In this document: positions 24,805 through 31,900 of the stretch, in pieces
How positions within the stretch are numbered: position 1 is the first letter of the stretch
How the letters are laid out: every line of letters begins with the position of its first letter
NCBI GenBank assembly: GCA_944386475.1
Contig: CALXBH010000079.1
Location: forward strand, 62,001 to 126,000
Reading direction: 5' to 3'
Source of the DNA: an uncultured Clostridia bacterium
GTDB taxonomy: Bacteria; Bacillota; Clostridia; Oscillospirales; Ruminococcaceae
Length of the DNA: 64,000 nucleotides
Made by a program: the position numbers and the translations under genes
Notes under the pieces: generated by a model
What the model saw: the letters and a program-made list of their open reading frames with translations, nothing else
Told to the model about the DNA's origin: nothing
Databases searched by the model: none

Positions 24805-25196
24805 TTTACTTTAGGCATCAGCACCTTCATAATAGCGCCCTTATCCTTGGCGGAGGGTTCTGAAATACCAAGCTCTTTTAAAACTTCGCCGATCACCTGG
24901 CGGATCTCCTCCTCGCTCATGGACTTGGGGGCATACTGCTCCATCACCTGGATGCGCAGGCGGCACTGGTCGATAATGTCCGTCCGGTCGGAAGGCGCGC
25001 TTTCCATGGTCTCCCGAGTCTGCTTGATTTCTTTTAAGATGATGGCGTCTTCCTCCTGCTCGGTGAGGTCTTCCCGCTTATCCTTTGCTTTCCCCTTTAA
25101 GGCGGTCAGCAGGATGGAGAGGGCGTCTTTTTTCTCCATCTCCTTGTTTTTAAGCGCCTGCATCATCGCTTTTTGAATATCCTGTGTCTTGCTCAT
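24750..25196 (-). CDS. yqeY: GatB/YqeY domain protein
   Basis: A 148-residue protein of the YqeY family, which resembles the tRNA-binding tail of GatB. It begins MSKTQDIQKAMMQALK and has the typical IxxxxxxRxxxxEQYxP pattern as LRIQVMEQYAPKSMSEEEIRQVI. The end KGAIMKVLMPKVKGKADGALVN is conserved. Its role is not settled; some members affect amidation of misacylated tRNA. The start at 25196 is preferred over 25250 on family length. The last codons are copied in the 102-bp repeats just downstream, and the stop TAA at 24750 is kept. Confidence 0.88.
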   Translation of the reverse strand: MSKTQDIQKAMMQALKNKEMEKKDALSILLTALKGKAKDKREDLTEQEEDAIILKEIKQTRETMESAPSDRTDIIDQCRLRIQVMEQYAPKSMSEEEIRQVIGEVLKELGISEPSAKDKGAIMKVLMPKVKGKADGALVNKLVGECIQ

Positions 25197-25229
25197 AGCT
25201 ACTCGTCCCTTTCTGAACAAATATATGGA

Positions 25230-25259
25230 AAAAAGAGGATGAGCGCTCATCCTCTTTTT
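25230..25259 (-). terminator. terminator after the lectin gene
   Basis: A perfect 30-base palindrome with A5 and T5 ends and GAGGATGAGC as the stem core. It is 19 bases past the lectin stop and also precedes yqeY. Confidence 0.85.
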
Positions 25260-25278
25260 CTGGCACTATCCGTTTGTG

Positions 25279-26070
25279 TTATTTTTTGGAGCCGGAAACG
25301 GGTTTTTCGGGTTTTTCCGGCGCCGCTTTTTTGTCCGCAGCTTTAGCAGCGGGTTTTGCTTCCACAACAGCTACCGGCTCGGGCTTTTTCTCTACAATTT
25401 TAGCGGGTTCCTCTTTTTTCTCCGCCAGCTTGGCCGGAGCCGCTTTAGTGATCGCAGCTTTCTTTTCCGCCGCTTTAGGAGCCGCCTTTTTCTCCGCAGC
25501 TTTGGAGGCCGTTTTCTTGGTTGCTTTAGAAGCTGTCTTTTCCGCCGTTTTGGATGCGGTCTTTTTAGCTGCCGGTTTTTTCGCGGGAGCTTTTTTCTCC
25601 GCCGGAGGCTCGCCCACGGCTTCTAAAACCCACTGCTGGTTTTCGCCGTTTACATCCTCCCAGATCTGGATGTGATTGCCTTCTACTGCACTGATTCCCA
25701 CAACATCCAGGCACTTGTTGGCAGCCTTGCAGAGAATGGTGTAAGCGCCGCCATCCTTGGTTTTGCGAATCGACCACTCCTGAGTGGGAGCGTCGATATC
25801 CTCCCACAAATGAACCCAAACGCCGCTGTCCATAGCGCCATACATAATATCGATCACATCGCCGTTTGCGCAGTTCACAATCTTATAGGCACCGCCGGCT
25901 AATTTTTTCAGCTTCCAGCGCTGGCTGTCGCTGCCGTTGGGGGCCGCCAGAATGATGGAGCCGTCACTGGCCTGAAGGGCAAGTTCGTTTACTCTCGTCA
26001 GGATCACATATTCGCCGCCTGACTTAACCGGGCTTAACGTGCGTTTTTGCTCCTGCATATTTTTGTCCAT
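25279..26070 (-). CDS. ricin-type lectin domain protein with histone H1-like lysine/alanine tail
   Basis: A 263-residue protein of two parts. Residues about 20-150 form a ricin B-type beta-trefoil with QxW repeats (SQRWKLKK, TQEWSIRK, NQQWVLEA) that bind carbohydrate. Residues about 155-263 are almost only K, A, E, P and T (KKAPAKKPAAKKTASKTAEK and similar), like histone H1 or bacterial HctB/AlgP tails that bind DNA or polyanions. No signal peptide or anchor is seen. The start at 26070 is chosen since the ATG at 26079 is two bases from AGGAG. A full-consensus promoter suggests high expression. The repeat tail is of a kind that changes length among strains. Confidence 0.85.
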   Translation of the reverse strand: MDKNMQEQKRTLSPVKSGGEYVILTRVNELALQASDGSIILAAPNGSDSQRWKLKKLAGGAYKIVNCANGDVIDIMYGAMDSGVWVHLWEDIDAPTQEWSIRKTKDGGAYTILCKAANKCLDVVGISAVEGNHIQIWEDVNGENQQWVLEAVGEPPAEKKAPAKKPAAKKTASKTAEKTASKATKKTASKAAEKKAAPKAAEKKAAITKAAPAKLAEKKEEPAKIVEKKPEPVAVVEAKPAAKAADKKAAPEKPEKPVSGSKK

Positions 26071-26124
26071 CACAATCATACTCCTTTAAAAGAAAGGTTA
26101 ACTCCGGGGTTTTTATATAAGGCT

Positions 26125-26154
26125 ATTATATAGCAATTTCCCCGTGGCTGTCAA
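26125..26154 (-). promoter_or_regulatory. consensus sigma-A promoter of the lectin gene
   Basis: On the minus strand TTGACA (26149-26154), 18 bases, TATAAT (26125-26130), both perfect. It stands 55 bases before the start codon and is the best vegetative promoter noticed in the window. Confidence 0.85.
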
Positions 26155-26269
26155 CAGATTTCACCGCTTCTTTACACGGAAAATGCCCTGTTTAAGCGGT
26201 TTGACACAACCATAGTGTACAATATTCCCCTTGCGAAAAAAGCCGAAAAGCGCGTCTTTATCCAGACCG

Positions 26270-26911
26270 TCAGATCCACTGCAAAAGATCATGAGGGGTG
26301 TCTGCCAGATAATCCGCACCGGCATCCATAAGCTCCTTGCGGGGACGAAACCCCCAGGTCACCCCTACCGCTTTGACGCCTGCGTTGTGGCCGGTGAAGA
26401 TGTCCACGTTGGAATCCCCGATAAACAGGGTCTCCTCCGGGGAACCCCCAAGGGTTTCCATAGTAAATGAAAGGGAGGCGGGATCGGGTTTTTTCGGGAA
26501 TTTTGGGCTGTTTCCCATCGCGCAGTCAAAAAACCCGGGGGCAAACTCCGACACGATCTGCACCGCAAACTCATGAGGCTTGTTGGAGATCACCGCCAGC
26601 TTGATCCCCTTTTGCTTTAATTCCTGAAGCAGCGGAAGAATCCCCGGGTAAAACGCGGTATGCACATGATAATGGGTGGCGTAATAAGCGTCAAAATCCG
26701 CCTTAATTTTTTTAAGAAGCTCGGGAGTCCCTTTCCCGCCTGCGGCGCGCTCCACCAGCTTAAACACCCCGTCCCCTACAAAATAACGGTATTCCTCCAG
26801 TTCTTTTGCAGGCAGGCCGTTTTTTTTAAGGGCAAAGTTGGTAGCGCAGGCTAAATCCTCCAACGAATTGACCAGCGTACCGTCCAAATCAAATACACAG
26901 CAACGGATCAT
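26270..26911 (-). CDS. HAD-family phosphatase, phosphoglycolate phosphatase-like
   Basis: A 213-residue HAD hydrolase with motif I DLDGTLVNS (Asp8 nucleophile, Asp10), motif II VISNKPHE, motif III lysine in FPKKPDP and motif IV FIGDSNVDI. A helical cap lies between residues 15 and 80. It is of the Gph/PpaX group that removes phosphate from 2-phosphoglycolate or similar small molecules. Its ATG shares one base with the trmB stop (TAATG), so its translation is coupled to trmB. Confidence 0.88.
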   Translation of the reverse strand: MIRCCVFDLDGTLVNSLEDLACATNFALKKNGLPAKELEEYRYFVGDGVFKLVERAAGGKGTPELLKKIKADFDAYYATHYHVHTAFYPGILPLLQELKQKGIKLAVISNKPHEFAVQIVSEFAPGFFDCAMGNSPKFPKKPDPASLSFTMETLGGSPEETLFIGDSNVDIFTGHNAGVKAVGVTWGFRPRKELMDAGADYLADTPHDLLQWI

Positions 26912-27594
26912 TACTCGTTCTCCTCTCTCTGCTCACTTTTTTCACAGCGTGCAATTAAAAAATAAATTGGTTTTCCTTCTTCAGAGAACATTCTCTCATG
27001 CTCCGTCTCAATATTGCCCTCTATTCCGGCGCGGTGGAGATCCTCCGTGCAAAAACGGATGGAAAAGCCGCTTTCGGCAAAATAGCCTTTGGAGTCCATA
27101 AACAGCTCCCGGTCATCTGTTTTAAACCAGATCTCGCCCCCCGGCTGTAAAAACGTCCGGTAGGTGGTAAGCTGGCGGGTGTGGGTCAGCCGGTGTTTTT
27201 GATAGCTCCGCTTAGGCCATGGATTGCAAAAGTTAATGTAGATCCGCTCCACCACGTCTTCAGGCGACAATACAAGGCTAAGCCGTTCAATGTCGTGCGC
27301 GAACAAAAGGACATTGTCCACCGCTCTTCCTGCGGCGGCAAACTCCCCCTCAATATTGCGCTTGCAAAGGGCAAGCATCTCGCTTTTAATGTCCACCGCC
27401 AGGTAGTTAATGTCGGGATTTTGGCTTGCCAGTTTCGCCATAAAGCCGCCTTTCCCGCAGCCTAACTCCAGATGCAAAGACTGCAGGCGGACAAACTGCT
27501 CCCGCCAAATACCCCGGTTTAACTCAGGGTTCTTTTTATAAAAAGGGCAGGCGTCCAGCTCTGGACGGGCCCAGGGTTTATGCCGAATGCGCAT
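26911..27594 (-). CDS. trmB: tRNA (guanine-N7)-methyltransferase
   Basis: Methylates guanine 46 in the variable loop of tRNA with S-adenosylmethionine. The 227-residue protein starts MRIRHKPWARPELDA, a typical TrmB opening. It has the SAM motif LELGCGKGGFMAKLA, then INFCNPWPKRSYQKHRLTH and the C-terminal FKTDDRELF. The tRNA-Gln gene lies 220 bases away on the other strand. A TAATG overlap links it to the HAD phosphatase. Confidence 0.95.
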   Translation of the reverse strand: MRIRHKPWARPELDACPFYKKNPELNRGIWREQFVRLQSLHLELGCGKGGFMAKLASQNPDINYLAVDIKSEMLALCKRNIEGEFAAAGRAVDNVLLFAHDIERLSLVLSPEDVVERIYINFCNPWPKRSYQKHRLTHTRQLTTYRTFLQPGGEIWFKTDDRELFMDSKGYFAESGFSIRFCTEDLHRAGIEGNIETEHERMFSEEGKPIYFLIARCEKSEQREENE

Positions 27595-27675
27595 ATAATG
27601 TTATCTCCTGTGTTGCACGTCTACCGAAAAGCAAGGACAGCTTGATGAATTGTCCTAGCCGGTTCTCCGGGATTT

Positions 27676-27684
27676 ATTATAGCA
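27676..27684 (-). promoter_or_regulatory. extended -10 promoter of trmB
   Basis: On the minus strand TGCTATAAT (TATAAT at 27676-27681, TG at 27683-27684), about 82 bases before trmB. The -35 is weak. Confidence 0.55.
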
Positions 27685-27767
27685 TGTCTGACGCAAAAAG
27701 AAAACCCGGGCCTTAGGCGTTATAAAAGCTCCTGAAAAAGATTTTTTCAAAAAAATGAAAAAAGGGC

Positions 27768-27795
27768 TTGCTTTTTCTAATTTTTGTGATATAAT
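27768..27795 (+). promoter_or_regulatory. promoter of tRNA-Gln
   Basis: TTGCTT (27768-27773), 16 bases, TATAAT (27790-27795), with the extended TGA before it. The tRNA begins 21 bases later. Confidence 0.7.
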
Positions 27796-27815
27796 AATTA
27801 GCGTTGATTCAATAT

Positions 27816-27891
27816 TGGGGTGTCGCCAAGGGGTAAGGCAACGGTCTCTGACTCCGTCATTCCGAGGGTTCAAATCCTTCCACCCCAACCA
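27816..27891 (+). tRNA. tRNA-Gln (anticodon CUG)
   Basis: A 76-base cloverleaf with acceptor stem TGGGGTG/CACCCCA, D-arm GCC/GGC, anticodon loop CTCTGAC (anticodon CTG at 27848-27850), T-arm GAGGG TTCAAAT CCTTC, discriminator A and encoded CCA. The anticodon stem has a U31-U39 mismatch at its loop end. It is a single-gene transcript with its own promoter and a 20-bp-stem terminator that starts at the CCA. Confidence 0.95.
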
Positions 27892-27936
27892 AAAAGAAAC
27901 GACAATTTTCGATCAGAAAATTGTCGTTTCTTTTTG
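27892..27936 (+). terminator. terminator of tRNA-Gln
   Basis: A 19- to 20-bp perfect stem (27891-27910 with 27916-27935), loop GATCA, ending in TTTTT. It begins directly at the tRNA 3' end. Confidence 0.92.
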
Positions 27937-28123
27937 TCCTTTTCGCTATTCAATTTTTATTTTTTCTCTTTTCTAAAAAAGTTTTGAGGCCGGCTTCAAA
28001 AACAGTATCTTCTTTATACTAATTTTTCTTTGCTTTACAAATTGAAGAGGGCAGCCGGTAAAAGTGCTTTGATTTTCATCGTTCAAACAATAAATACTCT
28101 TGTAGACAAAAAGGGAGAAAAAT

Positions 28124-28690
28124 ATGAAACACGGGATTGTTGTCGTTGGGGCAAATGGCAGCGGAAAAACCACGTTTGCTACGGGCCTCGCCGCTGCCCT
28201 TGGTTATACTCATATGGATATAGAAACATATTCTTTTTATGATTCTGCTATTCCTTATAAAAGCCCCCGGCCCCGGGAAGAAGTGCAGAGGCTTCTTTTT
28301 TCAGATATGAAAAAACATGAACGATTTGTTTTTTCCGCTGTAAACGGTGATTTCGGTGAGGAAATAAACGCCTTATATGACTGTGTGATTTATATGGAGG
28401 CCCCTCTTTCCGTTAGGCTTGAACGCGTAAGGCAAAGAAGCTTTGCAAAATTTGGGAGCCGCGTTTTAAAGGGTGGCGATCTATACGAACAGGAACAGCA
28501 GTTTTTGGATTTTGTCGCCACCCGGACGATGGATAAAACCGAAATGTGGTTAAAAAAATCAAGCTGTCCTATCCTCTATATTGATGGGACAAAGTCCGTT
28601 AAAGATAATGTTGCGATGGTAAAAAAACACCTATCAGTTCTCTTTCCTCCTTTGGGCAGAAAACATGTAGATACATCCTTTAACGGCTGA
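28124..28690 (+). CDS. P-loop NTPase, small-molecule kinase-like
   Basis: A 188-residue AAA_18/adenylate-kinase-like protein. The Walker A motif is VVGANGSGKTTFATGLA (about 7-23), and a kinase-like Walker B region is YDCVIYMEAPLSVRLERVRQRS (two arginines as in nucleoside or shikimate kinases; quoted region about residues 85-106). The substrate cannot be told. GGGAG stands 6-7 bases before ATG 28124. The gene is AT-richer than its neighbours, lies alone just past a tRNA gene, and may be acquired. A terminator follows at 28721. Confidence 0.75.
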   Translation: MKHGIVVVGANGSGKTTFATGLAAALGYTHMDIETYSFYDSAIPYKSPRPREEVQRLLFSDMKKHERFVFSAVNGDFGEEINALYDCVIYMEAPLSVRLERVRQRSFAKFGSRVLKGGDLYEQEQQFLDFVATRTMDKTEMWLKKSSCPILYIDGTKSVKDNVAMVKKHLSVLFPPLGRKHVDTSFNG

Positions 28691-28720
28691 CAACTATTTT
28701 TCATCCTTTCCAAGATCCAT

Positions 28721-28760
28721 GGAGCGGGCTACAGAGATACAGCCCGCTCCTGTTGCTTTT
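28721..28760 (+). terminator. terminator after the P-loop kinase gene
   Basis: GGAGCGGGCT (28721-28730) pairs with AGCCCGCTCC (28741-28750), followed by TGTTGCTTTT. Confidence 0.75.
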
Positions 28761-28809
28761 CCCCCCGTTTTGCAAGTGCATAAAGCCGGAATACCCTTAT
28801 AAAATGAAT

Positions 28810-28827
28810 AAAACGAATTATCGTTTT
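28810..28827. promoter_or_regulatory. inverted repeat upstream of the rhamnosidase gene
   Basis: AAAACGA-ATTA-TCGTTTT. The 298-base gap 28691-28988 holds this repeat, a possible -10 TATAGT near 28882 without a good -35, a small AAAATGC/GCATTTT stem near 28953, and the ribosome binding site GGGAGG. The repeat could be a sugar-responsive operator; no regulator gene is adjacent. Confidence 0.4.
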
Positions 28828-28988
28828 GATGATTTATCTATAAATTTTATATAGTTTATAGATTTTTTGTGTTATCTGTGGTATAGTAAAACTGTAATGC
28901 AATAGGAAATATATGTAAGAAAGGAGACAAAGCTAAAAAATCGGGTATCCAAAATGCAAAAGGCATTTTAAATTAGGGAGGTCAGAAA

Positions 28989-31900
28989 ATGAAACTGCAC
29001 AAACGGATACTGGCGCTGCTTTTATCCATGTCGCTAGCAGCGACAGTGATCGGCCCGGCACAGATTCTAGCGTCCGGCGCTGAGGGAACCAAGATCGTCG
29101 ACTTAAAAACGGAGGATCTCACAAATCCTGTGGGAATCGATGCGGCTAACCCCACATTCAGCTGGAAGATGGAGTCCTCTGTTGTCGGCCAAAAGCAAAC
29201 TTCCTACCACATCGTGGTAGCAGAAGACCGCGCGTTAACCAGGGTCGTCTGGGATGACACCCAGCAAAGCGATCTCTCCGTAGGAATCAAGTACCAGGGC
29301 GATGAGCTGAAGTCCTCCACCACCTATTACTGGCAGGTAACCGTACAGGATAAGGACGGAGCGGAGGTAAAATCCGACATCGCCACCTTTGAAATGGGGC
29401 TGTTGGACGCAAACGCCTTCGATGATACCCAGTGGATCGGGTACACCGACAGCTTGTCGGATACAACCACCTATACCATTGACTTTGATTTTATCATCGA
29501 CCGGTTAAATCAGGGCTTCAGCTTTGGAATGCAAAACACCGGCACCTTTATTATGTGGCAGGTCAACACCGCCGACAGCGACAGGGTGCTGCTGCGCCCC
29601 CACTTTAAGGAAAACGGAACCTGGACAGCCTATCCCGGCGGCCCGGGCAACGTGCAGGCCGTGGATGTCTCCGACGCGGTGGGGTATACCTCCAGCGAAA
29701 TGATCGGCAAGCAGATCCACGAGCGGATCGAGGTGGACGGCGCCACCATCCGCACCTATTTTGGCCCCAGCGCGGATAATCTGACCCTGGCCAGCACCTA
29801 CACTCACTCGGAGGCCGTCCCCCTTGGCACCATCGGCTTCCGCCATGAAAACGGGGAAAATTATGAACCCGCCCGGTACGACAATATAGTCGTCAAGGAC
29901 GGCGAGGGAAACACCCTTTATGAAAACGACTTTTCTTCCGGTACAGGCGACTTTACTGGCAACGGAAATCTTCAGGTAGTAGACGGTATGCTGCGGATCG
30001 GCGACAACGGCGCGGGCGCTAACGAGCTGATCTTCATGCACAGCGAAAACGGCAGCTACCTGCCCGCCTTCCGGAAAACCATTACCCCCAAACAGGATCT
30101 TGTATCGGCGAAATTATACACCTCCGGCCTGGGCGTATATGAGTCTTACATCAACGGCGAGCGTGTCGGCCGTCAGATGGAAGACGGCAGCGTTACCTAC
30201 GACGAATTAAAGCCCGGCTTTACCCAGCCTGGCAAGCGGGTGTTCTATAACACCTATGACGTCACCTGGATGCTGGAGCCTGGAAAGGAAAACGTCCTTT
30301 CCTCCATCGTCACCAGCGGCTGGTGGAGCGGCGGGGTTGCCGGAAATTACGGCAAAGAGGACGCTTATCTCGCCAAACTGATCCTCACCTATTCGAACGG
30401 AAGCCAGGAGGTCGTAAACACCGACACCACCTGGAAAACTTCCCGGGCCAGTGCTTTGCAGCTGGCGGATATCTTTAACGGCGAAACCTATGACGCCAGA
30501 GTGGATCAGTCCTGGATGCTGCCCGGCTATGATGACAGCGACTGGGGCAATGTAAAAATCAATACAGAGTTCACCGGCGAGATCAGCGCGTGGAGCGGCT
30601 CCCCCATCACGGTGCGGGAAGACCTGCAGCAGGATGTCCAGAGCGTCACGGTGTACCAGGGCGTCACTGGCGCTACTAGCAGCCAGCACGGAAAGATCAA
30701 CGTAGTGCGCACCTATGGGGACGAAAGCTTCACCTTAAATCCCGGCGAAACTGCTGTGGTGGACTTCGGCCAGAACTTTGCGGGCTGGGAAGCCTTTGAG
30801 GTAGAGGGCGAAGCCGGCACCACCTTGACCATTGAACACGGCGAGATCTTAAACGACAACAACGGTGAAATGTCCCGCGGCAACGACGGGCCGGAAGGCA
30901 GTATCTACAACGCCAACTACCGCACCGCCATCGCTACCACCCGCTATATTTTAAACGGCAAAGGGGTGGAAAGCTATCATCCCTCCTTTACCTTCTATGG
31001 ATTCCGCTATATCCAGATCACCACAGACAAACCGGTCACCTTCCACAGCATGGACGGCCAGGTGGTCACCTCGGTGGAGGAGCAGGAAACCGGCTTTATG
31101 GAGACATCGGATAAAGATGTCAATCAATTAATCAGCAACATCCGCTGGGGCATGTACAGTAACTATCTAAGCGTTCCCACCGACTGCCCCCAGCGTGACG
31201 AACGCCAGGGCTGGACGGCGGACACCCAGGTCTTTGCCGAAGCGGGTAGTTATCTGGGCTTCTCCAAGAGCTTTTTGATGAAGTTTATGGAGGACATGCG
31301 GGATGCTCAGCTGAGCAACGGCAACTATCCCACCACCGCTCCCCAGGCCCGATTTATTGAAAACGGCACCCTGGGCTGGGCCGACGCGGGCGTCATCGTC
31401 CCCTATATCGTCTATATGATGTACGGCGACACCACCGTGATCACCGAAAACTGGGAGTCCATGGAGAAATTCATGGATTACATGACCACCACCAACAAGT
31501 GGGGCGGCGATATCGTCCACGGTGACTGGCTTTCTTATGAAAGCAATGATGACCAGATCAAACGGATGCTGGGCGTATCCTATTATGCCTGGGACGCCTT
31601 GTTAATGGCCGAAATGGCCGAGGCCATCGGCCTGGAAGATGACGTGAACAAGTACATGGCGGTCTACGAGGACGAAAAGGCGTTTTATCAGCAGAACTTC
31701 ATCAACGAGGACGGCACCTTAGTCCGGGGCGAACAGTCTGTTTGCCTGTATGCCCTTTATCTGGACCTTCTGCCGGATGAAAACTCGGTGAAAGCGGTCA
31801 CCGATCAGCTGACGTCTAACTTTGAGCGCACCGGGAACCGGCTCCAGACCGGATTTTTGGGCACGGCAATCATCATGAACACCCTCACCAAGATCGATCA

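Noticed and set aside
24415-25176. 253-residue plus-strand frame with repeated MHSPTSLLTKAPSAF units
   Set aside because: It is the reverse strand of the yqeY gene and its 102-bp repeats. The apparent protein repeat comes from the tandem DNA repeat, and the frame has no ribosome binding site.
28124-28690. P-loop kinase as part of an island inserted at tRNA-Gln
   Set aside because: No integrase, no repeat of the tRNA 3' end and no second boundary were found; the tRNA is followed directly by its own terminator.
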